Source: FEN-1297 sp963710735 (GTDB lineage: Bacteria > Bacteroidota > Ignavibacteria > Ignavibacteriales > Ignavibacteriaceae). Taken from it: a DNA stretch of 64,000 nucleotides. The translations under genes and the position numbers were made by a program. The notes beneath the pieces are model-generated. The model did not search any database, had not been told where the DNA came from, and saw only the letters and a program-made list of their open reading frames with translations. Below are positions 24,870-34,016 of the stretch, piece by piece. How positions within the stretch are numbered: position 1 is the stretch's first letter; every line of letters begins with the position of its first letter. The stretch is from the NCBI GenBank assembly GCA_963710735.1, contig CAVQBN010000005.1:1-64000 (forward strand), given 5' to 3'.

Positions 24870-25404
24870 TTTCGAAACTGCAAATAGATTAAATGGAAAA
24901 CTTAATGCAAAAGTATTAATTCTTAATCAAAGTTATGAACCTTTAACAATTTGCAATATTAAGAAAGCTATTATTTTAATTTATCTCGGCAAGGCGGATA
25001 TGGTATTAAATGATAGAAGGAAAGAAATCCGCAGCATTGCCCAAAGTTATCCATGGCCGAGTATAATTAAATTAAATCATTTTATCAGCGTCCCTTACAA
25101 GAAGGTAGTCCTTACCAGGAAAAATATACTTCGTCGTGATGCTTATAAATGTGCATATTGCGGAAGAAGTGATTTACCCCTAACCATAGATCACATTACC
25201 CCAAAATCAAAGGGCGGCAGTGATTCCTGGGAAAATTTAGTTTGTGCATGCACATTATGCAATAATAAAAAAGGCGACCGCAGCCCCGAGGAAGCAAATA
25301 TGATTCTCCTTAACAGACCATTTAAACCTAGCCATATTATGTTTATTAAAAATGTTGTCGGTAAGATTGACGAAAAATGGAAGCCATACCTTTATCTTTC
25401 TTAG
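24859..25404 (+). CDS. HNH endonuclease
   Basis: The coding frame carries an N-terminal part that reads AKVLILNQSYEPLTICNIKKA, typical of free-standing HNH proteins. The nuclease domain follows with CAYCGRSDLPLTIDHITPKS and then WENLVCACTLCNNKKGD. Two Cys pairs bind zinc, and the His of DHI is catalytic. The ATG at 25000 would remove conserved sequence, yet no ATG, GTG or TTG exists in frame upstream. I list the CTG at 24859 as a placeholder. GGAGG at 24861-24865 suggests initiation near 24871. A missing base near 24897-24900 (an A4 run) would create an in-frame ATG at 24893 and a start of MEKLNAKV. DNA specificity is unknown. Confidence 0.75.
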   Translation: MEVDFETANRLNGKLNAKVLILNQSYEPLTICNIKKAIILIYLGKADMVLNDRRKEIRSIAQSYPWPSIIKLNHFISVPYKKVVLTRKNILRRDAYKCAYCGRSDLPLTIDHITPKSKGGSDSWENLVCACTLCNNKKGDRSPEEANMILLNRPFKPSHIMFIKNVVGKIDEKWKPYLYLS

Positions 25405-25498
25405 TTTATTCAATTTATAGTAAATTAAGCCATTAAAATAAGATTATTTAACCCATTATTATTATTTTTCATTTCAAAAATTTATATGTTATTCTAAT

Positions 25499-26479
25499 AT
25501 GCCGAAAAAGAGAATTTTAAGCGGAATGAGACCGACAGGTAAATTGCATATAGGGCATTATGTCGGTGCTCTTGAAAACTGGATTAAACTTCAAGATGAT
25601 TATGAAAGCTATCATCTTATTGCTGATTATCATGTATTAACAACGAGACTTGAAACAGATGAGATATATCAGGATTCGATTGACATGTTAATTGATTGGC
25701 TTGCCACAGGACTCGATCCTGTTAAAAGCCCGATGTTCAGACAATCTAAGATAAAAGAACATACGGAGCTGCATTTAATTTTTAGTATGTTAATATCAGT
25801 AAATAGATTGGAGAGAAATCCAACATTAAAGGACCAGGTAAGAGATTTAAATATCGAACAAATAATATATGGGCATTTAGGCTACCCGGTGCTTCAAACG
25901 GCAGATATCCTGTTGTACAAAGGAGCAGCGGTCCCTGTTGGCGAAGATCAAGTACCTCATGTTGAAATTTCTAGAGAAATTGCCAGAAAATTTAATAATC
26001 AATACGGTAATGTCTTTCCGGAGCCGGAACCGTTATTAACTAGATTTGCCAGATTGCCCGGACTTGACGGTAACGCCAAGATGAGTAAGTCTCTAAATAA
26101 TACTATTCTTCTTTCCGATGAGCCGGAGATTGTCAAATCAAAATTAAAAAAGGCAGTTACCGACCCGAACAAGATTAGAAAAGGTGATCCTGGAAATCCG
26201 GATATCTGCTTAGTGTTTGAATATCATAAAAAATTCAATCCATCGGAGATTCCGGAGATTAATACCGGTTGTCGTTCCGGTGCTTTAGGATGCGTAGATT
26301 GTAAAATGAAATGTGCTTCTAAAATATCAACAATGTTGGAACCAATTATAGAAAAAAGAAAATATTATGAGCAGCACTTAGATGAGGTGAAAAACATTCT
26401 GCTTGATGGAGAAAAAAGAGCTAAGCACACAGCAGAGGAAACCATGCATGAAGTTAGAACCAAAATGAAATTAGGTTAA
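25499..26479 (+). CDS. trpS: Tryptophanyl-tRNA synthetase
   Basis: A 326-residue class I synthetase of the bacterial type. The HIGH motif appears as GKLHIGHYVGALENW near residue 13, and the KMSKS motif as AKMSKSLNNT near residue 196. A Cys-rich segment (GCRSGALGCVDCKMKCA) near residue 258 is often seen in FCB-group and some other bacterial TrpRS. It charges tRNA-Trp. It starts an apparent operon with scpA three bases downstream. Confidence 0.96.
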   Translation: MPKKRILSGMRPTGKLHIGHYVGALENWIKLQDDYESYHLIADYHVLTTRLETDEIYQDSIDMLIDWLATGLDPVKSPMFRQSKIKEHTELHLIFSMLISVNRLERNPTLKDQVRDLNIEQIIYGHLGYPVLQTADILLYKGAAVPVGEDQVPHVEISREIARKFNNQYGNVFPEPEPLLTRFARLPGLDGNAKMSKSLNNTILLSDEPEIVKSKLKKAVTDPNKIRKGDPGNPDICLVFEYHKKFNPSEIPEINTGCRSGALGCVDCKMKCASKISTMLEPIIEKRKYYEQHLDEVKNILLDGEKRAKHTAEETMHEVRTKMKLG

Positions 26480-26481
26480 AC

Positions 26482-27201
26482 TTGTACAAAATTAAGTTAG
26501 ACCAGTTTGAAGGGCCGCTGGACCTTCTTTTATTTTTCATCAAGAGAGATGAATTGAATATCTATGACATTCCAATCTCAAAGATTACAAAAGAATTTTT
26601 AGAATATGTAAATTTGATTAAGATGCTTGACCTGGAGGTCGCTGGCGACTTTATATTAATGGCGTCAACTTTAATGCATATTAAAGTGAGAATGCTTCTA
26701 CCTAGGGAAGTTGACGAAAAAGGAGAAGAAATTGATCCCCGGTCGGAATTAATTCAAGCTTTATTAGAATATAAAAGATACAAAGAGATGTCTGAAGAAT
26801 TATCTTTTTTTGAATCAAACCAAAGAAAGATAAATTACCGAGGCAACTTTTCTGCTGATGAAAAGGAAGCGCCGCCGGAATATGAAGTATTACTGAAAAA
26901 TGTTACTTTATTTGATATTGCTAAAGCATTTAAAAAAGCGATCGAAAATGTTAAGCCTGAAGTTTTTCATGAAATAAAGAAAATAAATATTACCATTGAT
27001 GAGCAAATCTCTTACATCATGGACCAATTAGAAGTAGTAAATGAATTGAGCTTTCTGTCATTGGTAGAAAAGATGAATGAAAAAATAAGGATAGTAATTA
27101 CTTTTGTAGCTTTGCTCGAATTAACTAAAATGGGAATGATTGGGATGAAAGAATCACCAAATTTTAACGATTTTTTAATATTAAAAATTACTAATGGATA
27201 G
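26482..27201 (+). CDS. scpA: Segregation and condensation protein A
   Basis: A 239-residue kleisin. The start motif YKIKLDQFEGPLDLLLFFI is diagnostic. The middle is acidic and variable, and the C-terminal winged-helix part contains FLSLVEKM and VALLELTKMG. ScpA bridges SMC heads together with ScpB to compact chromosomes. The start is a TTG three bases after trpS, because the motif begins at the next codon. Its end overlaps scpB by eight bases. Confidence 0.95.
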   Translation: MYKIKLDQFEGPLDLLLFFIKRDELNIYDIPISKITKEFLEYVNLIKMLDLEVAGDFILMASTLMHIKVRMLLPREVDEKGEEIDPRSELIQALLEYKRYKEMSEELSFFESNQRKINYRGNFSADEKEAPPEYEVLLKNVTLFDIAKAFKKAIENVKPEVFHEIKKINITIDEQISYIMDQLEVVNELSFLSLVEKMNEKIRIVITFVALLELTKMGMIGMKESPNFNDFLILKITNG

Positions 27202-27838
27202 CATTTATAACTCAATAATAGAAGCATTAATATTTTCCTCTGATGAACCGCTTTCTTCATTGGACATCATCCGGGCAATTAAAGGGATTGACAGCGAAGA
27301 TATCCAAATTACTAATGAAGATATCGATAAATGCGTTGAAGAATTAAATAGTATGTATGATGAAAAAAATACATCGTTTCATATAATAAGAATTGCTAAC
27401 GGATATCTTTTCGGAACCAAACCTGAATATGCAAAATACGTGGGCTATCTTTCTTCTGAAAAAAGTAAAAGAAGATTAAGTCAGGCAGCAGTTGAGACAC
27501 TTGCTATTATTGCCTATAAACAACCGATTACAAAGCCGGAAATTGAAACAATTAGAGGTGTCAATTCAGATTATATACTTAACACATTACTCGATAAAAT
27601 GTTAATAGCTATTACTGGAAGAGCTGAGACAATCGGACGCCCGCTTCTTTACGGCACTACAACCGAATTTTTAAAATATTTTGGATTGAATAAATTAACA
27701 GATTTGCCTAAGCCGAGAGAGGTTGAAGAAATTATGAAAGACGAAGATTTTTTGGAGCAGAAACAAAAGATATTAATGAATTTGCTTGAAGAGTCTGTTG
27801 AAAATGAAACCAATGAAGAAGCAGACAATAATGATTAG
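27194..27838 (+). CDS. scpB: Segregation and condensation protein B
   Basis: A 214-residue ScpB with tandem winged-helix domains. The family motif is SQAAVETLAIIAYKQPITKPEIE followed by IRGVNSD and GRAETIGRPLLYGTT. The tail is acidic. It joins ScpA and SMC. The order scpA-scpB-rluB is conserved in many phyla and supports the call. Its stop overlaps the rluB start by eight bases. Confidence 0.95.
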   Translation: MDSIYNSIIEALIFSSDEPLSSLDIIRAIKGIDSEDIQITNEDIDKCVEELNSMYDEKNTSFHIIRIANGYLFGTKPEYAKYVGYLSSEKSKRRLSQAAVETLAIIAYKQPITKPEIETIRGVNSDYILNTLLDKMLIAITGRAETIGRPLLYGTTTEFLKYFGLNKLTDLPKPREVEEIMKDEDFLEQKQKILMNLLEESVENETNEEADNND

Positions 27839-28538
27839 ACTTAATAAATTTATTTCAGATTGCGGAATTGCTTCCAGAAGAAAAGCAGAAGAATTTATTC
27901 TGCAGGGCAGAGTATCTGTAAATGATAATATTATTTTAAACCTATCATTCAAAGTTAATCCGACTGAAGATATTGTTGCTGTCGACGGAGAAAAAATAAT
28001 GCCGAAAAGGCAGGTTTACTTCCTACTTAATAAACCTAGAGGAGTTGTAACTACAACAGACGATGAAAAAAACAGAAGGACTGTTGTAGATTTAATTAAT
28101 ACAAAAGAAAAAATATTCCCTGTCGGAAGGCTTGATTACAATACAACAGGCGTTTTAATTCTGACTAATGACGGTGAATTCTCTAATTTATTAACGCATC
28201 CCCGAAATAAAGTTCCTAGGGAGTATGAAGTAAAATTAGATAAGGAATTATTAGAAGAAGATAAATCGAAATTAGTTAAGGGAATTTATATAAATAATCA
28301 AAAAGGAAATTTTATTAGTGTGGTATTCCCCAAAAAGAATAGCCGGAAAGTTGTACACGTGACTGCAATTGAAGGTAGAAATCATTTTGTTAAGAATATG
28401 TTCGGAGCTTTAGGTTATACTGTTGTTTCTCTAAACAGGGAGAGTTTCGCAGGTATAACTGCTGATATACCTGTTGGGTTATATAGAACTCTTACACATG
28501 ATGAAGTTTCGGGAGTTGTTAAGGTTTATGGCAAATAA
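27831..28538 (+). CDS. rluB: rRNA pseudouridine synthase (RsuA/RluB family)
   Basis: A 235-residue enzyme starting at the ATG at 27831 (MIRLNKFISDCGIASRRKAEE). An upstream frame extension is possible but unlikely, since this opening matches the family S4 domain. The S4 RNA-binding domain covers about 1-60. The catalytic domain has the Asp in GRLDYNTTGVLILTNDG (about residue 102). It isomerises a uridine in 23S or 16S rRNA; the exact site is not deducible. It overlaps scpB upstream and dacB downstream. Confidence 0.93.
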   Translation: MIRLNKFISDCGIASRRKAEEFILQGRVSVNDNIILNLSFKVNPTEDIVAVDGEKIMPKRQVYFLLNKPRGVVTTTDDEKNRRTVVDLINTKEKIFPVGRLDYNTTGVLILTNDGEFSNLLTHPRNKVPREYEVKLDKELLEEDKSKLVKGIYINNQKGNFISVVFPKKNSRKVVHVTAIEGRNHFVKNMFGALGYTVVSLNRESFAGITADIPVGLYRTLTHDEVSGVVKVYGK

Positions 28539-30030
28539 AACATTTCTAGTATTTATTTCCTTATTTATTCTTACTGCTTCCAACTTTCCTCAGGGGTTGC
28601 CCAAAGATACGACTTCTAAATATGCCTATAATACCATCCCCGAATTCTGGTCTCAAATGAACGATATATTTAATGACCCGAATTTCAGCAATGCTGAATG
28701 GGGAGTGGTAATTCAATCTTTGGAAACAGGCGAATATTTTTATAAAAGGAACGAAGACAAATTATTTATGCCCGCTTCTAATTTAAAACTTTTTACTACA
28801 GCAGCGGGTTTAGTAATTCTTGGCAGTGATTACAGATTTAAAACTAATATATTCATAAATGGCTCGGTAGATGGAAATGTTTTAAAGGGTGATCTTGTGG
28901 TACAGGGCAGAGGTGACCCAACAATCTCCGGAAGATTTTACGATGGAGATATGCTAAGGGTGTACGATAACTGGGCAGATTCGCTTCTGAACAAAGGTAT
29001 TGATGAGATCACAGGCAATATAATAGGCGATGATAATGCATTCGATGAAATTGGATTAGGCAAGGGATGGAGATGGGATTATGAAAGTAACTGGTTTGCT
29101 GCTCCTTCCAGTGCAATTTCATTCAATGATAATTGCGTGGATTTAGTTGTGACAGTTAATAAAAAAAGTCATCAGCCTCAAATAGAAGTTTTGCCTGATA
29201 CAAAATATACCATCATTATGAATAAAGTTATTACAGTGCCGAAGGATTCTATTACTTCGATTGATGCGTATAGGGAATCTGGAACAAATGTAATTACTGT
29301 TTTCGGTACAATCAGAGATGATTCTGATTCGGTAAAAACCTATGTAACTGTAAATAATCCAACTCAATTTGCAATGGTCGTTTTAAAAAATGTTCTTAGA
29401 AAAAAGGGAATAGTAATTGACGGTTATCCTATTGATATCAATGATATGACTACTGCATTGGATTATTCTAAAATGACCAAGCTTTTTACACAGTACTCAC
29501 CTCCGTTAAAAGAAATTGTTAAAGTAATTAATAAGAACAGCCAGAATCTTTTTGCGGAACAGCTGTTAAAAACTATAGGATTAGAAACCGGTGGTTTTGG
29601 CAGTGTTGCTAAAGGTATCAGCGCCGAATATAATGTATTTAAAGAGATGGGCATAAACCCTGAAAGCATGAATATTGTGGATGGAAGCGGCCTTTCAAGA
29701 CTGGATTTGGTAACCCCGCGTCAAATAATTGCAGTTTTAAGTTATATGTATAAAAGCAAGTATTTCATTCCATTCTTTAATTCCTTACCTATTGCAGGTG
29801 TTGATGGAAGCCTTGGAGACAGACTTCAAAATACTAAAGCCCAAGGAAATGTAAGAGCAAAAACTGGTTTTTTAGAAGGTGTAAGAAGTCTTTCAGGATA
29901 CGCTTTAACCGGGGATAAGGAACCAATTGCATTTTCCATTATTTGTAATAATTTTAATGTGCCGGTTAAATTAGCGGAAAATATTCAAGATTTAGTATGT
30001 TTGCGACTTGCAAACTTTAAAAGAAAATAA
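28528..30030 (+). CDS. dacB: D-alanyl-D-alanine carboxypeptidase/endopeptidase (PBP4 type)
   Basis: A 500-residue PBP4-family (S13) protein with a signal peptide (MANKTFLVFISLFILTASNF). The active-site set is SNLK (SxxK, within FMPASNLKLF), SQN (within KNSQNLFAE) and KTG (within RAKTGFLEG). It trims or cross-cleaves peptidoglycan in the periplasm. I chose the ATG at 28528, the one that gives a signal peptide; an earlier in-frame ATG would place 18 residues before it. It overlaps rluB by 11 bases. Confidence 0.93.
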   Translation: MANKTFLVFISLFILTASNFPQGLPKDTTSKYAYNTIPEFWSQMNDIFNDPNFSNAEWGVVIQSLETGEYFYKRNEDKLFMPASNLKLFTTAAGLVILGSDYRFKTNIFINGSVDGNVLKGDLVVQGRGDPTISGRFYDGDMLRVYDNWADSLLNKGIDEITGNIIGDDNAFDEIGLGKGWRWDYESNWFAAPSSAISFNDNCVDLVVTVNKKSHQPQIEVLPDTKYTIIMNKVITVPKDSITSIDAYRESGTNVITVFGTIRDDSDSVKTYVTVNNPTQFAMVVLKNVLRKKGIVIDGYPIDINDMTTALDYSKMTKLFTQYSPPLKEIVKVINKNSQNLFAEQLLKTIGLETGGFGSVAKGISAEYNVFKEMGINPESMNIVDGSGLSRLDLVTPRQIIAVLSYMYKSKYFIPFFNSLPIAGVDGSLGDRLQNTKAQGNVRAKTGFLEGVRSLSGYALTGDKEPIAFSIICNNFNVPVKLAENIQDLVCLRLANFKRK

Positions 30031-30041
30031 ACGGAGGTTTC

Positions 30042-31553
30042 GTGGATAATAATATTCAGCAAGATATAAATGTATTAATAAAAAGAAGATATGAAGAATT
30101 AGAAGAACTTAAAAGTAAAGGATTCCAACCTTTCGCATATTCGTATGATATCGACTCTAACTCTGAAGATATTAAAAATAATTTTAAGGAAGATGAAAAA
30201 AGAGTTGTAAAAATTGCAGGGCGCATAATGGCAATTAGAAGAATGGGTAAAGCTTCATTTGCTCATCTTCATGATGAAAAAGGGAAAATTCAAATATACT
30301 TACGTAAAGATGATATCGGCGAATCTTATGATGCATTTAAATTATTAGACATAGGTGATATAATCGGAGTTGATGGATTTGTATTTAAAACAAAAACCGG
30401 CGAGATATCTTTGCATGTGACCTCAATGCTTTTACTGTCAAAAACTTTAAGACCTTTGCCCATTGCAAAAGAGACCACAGATGAGCAAGGCAATAAAGTT
30501 ATTCACGATCAGTTTGTGGATAAAGAACTTCGTTACCGCCAACGTTATGTCGACCTTATCGTTAATCCCGAAATTAAAGATGTATTTATAAAAAGAAGTA
30601 AAATTATTTCCTCAATGAGGAATCACCTGGATTCTAACGGTTACCTTGAAGTTGAAACTCCAATCCTACAGCCTCTATATGGAGGAGCTGCAGCAAGGCC
30701 ATTTCTTACTCATCATAACACTTTAGACACTACTTTATATTTGAGAATTGCAGATGAGTTATACCTTAAAAGATTAATTGTTGGAGGATTTAACGGTGTA
30801 TATGAAATCTCTAAAGATTTTAGAAATGAAGGAATGGACCGGACACACAATCCGGAATTTACAATGATGGAACTTTATGTTCCTTATAAAGATTATGAAT
30901 GGATGATGTTATTTGTTGAAAATATGATTCATGATATTTGTATGAAAGTTTTTAATACACTTGAATTTACTTATGAAGGAAAGCAAATTAAATTCTCATC
31001 GCCTTGGAAAAGAATCTCAATGATTGATGCAATAAAAGAAAAGACAGGTATTGATGTCCTTACTGCTTCAATCAATGATCTAAAAGAATCTGCCAAAAAA
31101 CTTGATATTAGTTTTGAACATTTAGAAACAAAAGGCAAGTTAATTGATGAGATATTTAGCGCGGCAGTTCAACCTGAATTAATTCAACCGACATTTGTTG
31201 TTGATTATCCCCTGGAAATATCACCACTGGCTAAAAAACATCGAACAAAAGAAGGTGTGGTTGAAAGGTTTGAAGGGTATGTTGCCGGTCGGGAAATTTG
31301 TAATGCTTTTTCTGAGCTAAATGATCCTATTGATCAGAAATCTAGATTTGAGGCACAAAAGAAAATGATTGAAGAAGGAGATGAAGAGGCTCATCAAATT
31401 GATGAAGATTTTATTAGAGCATTGGAATATGGTATGCCGCCGACCGCTGGAATTGGTATTGGTATAGATCGTTTGGTAATGCTGCTTACAGGTCAATCGT
31501 CAATCAGAGATGTAGTATTTTTCCCGCAAATGAAGCCTGAAAGCAAATCATAA
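30042..31553 (+). CDS. lysS: Lysyl-tRNA synthetase, class II
   Basis: A 503-residue class II synthetase. The anticodon-binding OB fold covers about 60-160 (VVKIAGRIMAIRRMGKASFAHL). The catalytic domain carries motif 1 near RQRYVDLIVNPE, motif 2 FRNEGMDRTHNPEFTMME, and motif 3 GIGIGIDRLVMLLTGQ. It charges tRNA-Lys. The start is GTG, set by GGAGG (30034-30038) just upstream; no ATG fits. It closes the scpA-to-lysS run. Confidence 0.96.
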   Translation: MDNNIQQDINVLIKRRYEELEELKSKGFQPFAYSYDIDSNSEDIKNNFKEDEKRVVKIAGRIMAIRRMGKASFAHLHDEKGKIQIYLRKDDIGESYDAFKLLDIGDIIGVDGFVFKTKTGEISLHVTSMLLLSKTLRPLPIAKETTDEQGNKVIHDQFVDKELRYRQRYVDLIVNPEIKDVFIKRSKIISSMRNHLDSNGYLEVETPILQPLYGGAAARPFLTHHNTLDTTLYLRIADELYLKRLIVGGFNGVYEISKDFRNEGMDRTHNPEFTMMELYVPYKDYEWMMLFVENMIHDICMKVFNTLEFTYEGKQIKFSSPWKRISMIDAIKEKTGIDVLTASINDLKESAKKLDISFEHLETKGKLIDEIFSAAVQPELIQPTFVVDYPLEISPLAKKHRTKEGVVERFEGYVAGREICNAFSELNDPIDQKSRFEAQKKMIEEGDEEAHQIDEDFIRALEYGMPPTAGIGIGIDRLVMLLTGQSSIRDVVFFPQMKPESKS

Positions 31554-31618
31554 CCAATATTTATGAAAGTGATTTATCAAACTCAATTTATTGAAAATAA
31601 ACCTAAAGGTTAACATTA

Positions 31619-32347
31619 TTGAAATATAGTATTATCATTCCGACTCTCAACGAAGAAAAGCTGCTTCCTTATCTCTTAAAACAATTAACAGAAGGTAGCT
31701 TGATGGAGAAATATGATTCTGAAATAATTGTTTCAGATGGAGGAAGCCATGATAATACTATTGATATTGCTGTTAAGCACTCTGATACTGTAAAGGTACA
31801 TTCATCTAACGAAAAACAAAATATAGCTGCCGGACGAAATGTGGGAGCTAAATACGCAAACGGCGATATTTTAATATTTATTAATGGTGATATTATTTTT
31901 AAGAATGTTAGCCTTTTTTTTGATTTCCTAAATAAGAATTTTTTAACGAGTAATTATTCTGCAATGACTTGTAAAGTAAAAGTATTCCCTCATGAAGAAA
32001 AGTTTTCTGATAAATTATTCCATGCAATCTATAATACTTATTTCAGATTGCTAAATGATTTGGGAATTGGAATGGGTAGGGGAGAATGCCAGGTTGTAAG
32101 AAAAAATGTTTTTTTTGAAGTCGGCGGTTATAATGAATTACTTGCGGCGGGTGAAGATTTTGATCTTTTTAGACGCATTAGGCAAAAAGGTAAAATATTA
32201 TATTCAACCGATATTTGTGTTTATGAATCTCCAAGAAGATATAGAAAAATTGGCTATAATGGCGTTTCATGGTCCTGGCTGATGAACGGTTTTTCTGTTT
32301 TATTAAAAAATAAATCAATCTCAAAAGAATGGGAACAGGTAAGATAA
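31619..32347 (+). CDS. Glycosyltransferase, family 2
   Basis: A 242-residue GT-A fold enzyme. The opening is YSIIIPTLNEEKLLPYLL, then VSDGGSHDNTIDIA and GRNVGAKYANGDILIFINGD, where the last Asp is in the nucleotide-sugar position. ECQVVRK and AAGEDFDLFRRIR match the acceptor-side motifs. The donor sugar is unknown. The start is TTG. It is followed after one base by a Wzi-like gene, so it may serve envelope polysaccharide. Confidence 0.86.
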   Translation: MKYSIIIPTLNEEKLLPYLLKQLTEGSLMEKYDSEIIVSDGGSHDNTIDIAVKHSDTVKVHSSNEKQNIAAGRNVGAKYANGDILIFINGDIIFKNVSLFFDFLNKNFLTSNYSAMTCKVKVFPHEEKFSDKLFHAIYNTYFRLLNDLGIGMGRGECQVVRKNVFFEVGGYNELLAAGEDFDLFRRIRQKGKILYSTDICVYESPRRYRKIGYNGVSWSWLMNGFSVLLKNKSISKEWEQVR

Positions 32348-32348
32348 T

Positions 32349-34001
32349 TTGAAAAAAATAATATTCCTTGTTTTTTTAGTTTCAACAATATCATTAGCCC
32401 AGGATGATTATGTAAGTGTAAATAATTCGGTTTATAATTTTTTGCAAAGGATGGAAACTTTGCACATCATTAGCAACTATAATTCTTTTGAAATTCCCAA
32501 GCCAAGAAAAGAAATAGTAAATTACTTAAAGCAGGCAATTGCGTCGGAAGATAAATTGGATACGATGGACAAACAAATATTGAATGATTTAAAGACTGAA
32601 TTCGAATATGAATTATACGGGACATTAAATAATTCACAATCCTTTATCGGCAAAGGAGAGTATAAGCTTTTCTCTCAAAATAATAAATACCTTTATTATT
32701 TTTCCAACCCTGACAAATCATCATTATTTATAAACTTACTAGGTGAAGGTGAAGCAATATTTCAAAACAATAAATCTACAAATCAAAACCTTTCCACGAT
32801 GCTTGGTGTTATAGGCGGTGATATTAGAGGAACTTTTCTGAACCATTTTGGTTTTGTTTTAAGAGGAACAAACGGGGATGTTTTCGGGAATAGGGAAGTA
32901 GCAAAATTAAGGCCTGATATTGCTCAGAATTTTAAATATAATCTTGATCCAGCAGCTGCTTTTTTTGATGAGACTGAAGGTTATTTAACTGCCGACTATG
33001 ATATGTTCCGTATTAAGTTTGGCAGAGAACGTATGAGAATTGGTTACGGCCCTATAAAATCGATTATCGATGATAACGCTCCTCCATTTGATTATCTAGG
33101 CTTCAATATCAAATATCATTTTTTTACTTTTTCATATTTTCACGGTCAATTACTGGGTAACAGTTATTTCCAGCCCGATAGTATTAATGGCGGTATTCAA
33201 GTAGTTGCACAAAAATATATCGGGTATCATAGAATAGGATTCAATCTTTCAGATGCAGTAAATTTCGGAGCCGGAGAAATAATTATATACGGGGATAGAC
33301 CGCTCGATCTTTCATATTTAAATCCTTTTGCTTTTTATAAATCTGTGGAACATTCCAACCAGGATCGCGATAATTCACTATTATTTTTCGACTTTAATAA
33401 TAAATCTATTAAGGGATTAAAAATATACAGCACATTATTAATAGATGATATTGACTTCTCTAAAATCGGAACTTCCTGGTACGGCAATGAAACTCTATTT
33501 GATCTGGGATTATACTCTGCTAACCTTTATAAATTTTTACCTTTAGACTTTAAATTGGAATACACACGGATTGATCCTTACGTTCACACACATAGGACCG
33601 GCAATAGTAATTTTACGAATCTCGGATATAATTTAGGTTCAATACTTAAACCAAACAGTGAGTTATTTTTAGGCCAAATTAATTATCAATTTACATACAG
33701 ACTAAATTTAACTGCCAGTTTTTCTTATATACTGCATGGTGCAAACCCTGTTGGACAAAATGGAACAATTATCAATGTAGGCGGTGATGAGGCACTCGGT
33801 CATCGTGTATTTGATTCAAATAGTGCTAAGCTTTTGGACGGTGATTTGGAATACTCAAGAATAACCACAGCTTCATTAAGTTATGAGCCGTTCAGACAAA
33901 TATTTATCTCTTTAAAATTAATTTATTATAATGAATCTCTGCAGAATTCAATTACCAATAATCAGTTGCAAAGTTATTTCGATATATCTGCCAGATTTTA
34001 A
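32349..34001 (+). CDS. Capsule assembly Wzi-family outer-membrane protein
   Basis: A 550-residue protein with a signal peptide (FLVFLVSTISLAQ). Most of it consists of alternating aromatic and polar strands like an outer-membrane beta-barrel. The segment GRERMRIGYGPIKSIIDD and the following FTFSYFHGQL match the Wzi-type family seen in Bacteroidota. It ends with a barrel-closing strand finishing Ser-Ala-Arg-Phe. A role in surface polysaccharide attachment is inferred from the family and from its GT2 neighbour. The start codon is TTG at 32349. Confidence 0.78.
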   Translation: MKKIIFLVFLVSTISLAQDDYVSVNNSVYNFLQRMETLHIISNYNSFEIPKPRKEIVNYLKQAIASEDKLDTMDKQILNDLKTEFEYELYGTLNNSQSFIGKGEYKLFSQNNKYLYYFSNPDKSSLFINLLGEGEAIFQNNKSTNQNLSTMLGVIGGDIRGTFLNHFGFVLRGTNGDVFGNREVAKLRPDIAQNFKYNLDPAAAFFDETEGYLTADYDMFRIKFGRERMRIGYGPIKSIIDDNAPPFDYLGFNIKYHFFTFSYFHGQLLGNSYFQPDSINGGIQVVAQKYIGYHRIGFNLSDAVNFGAGEIIIYGDRPLDLSYLNPFAFYKSVEHSNQDRDNSLLFFDFNNKSIKGLKIYSTLLIDDIDFSKIGTSWYGNETLFDLGLYSANLYKFLPLDFKLEYTRIDPYVHTHRTGNSNFTNLGYNLGSILKPNSELFLGQINYQFTYRLNLTASFSYILHGANPVGQNGTIINVGGDEALGHRVFDSNSAKLLDGDLEYSRITTASLSYEPFRQIFISLKLIYYNESLQNSITNNQLQSYFDISARF

Positions 34002-34016
34002 ATAATAGGAAAGACA

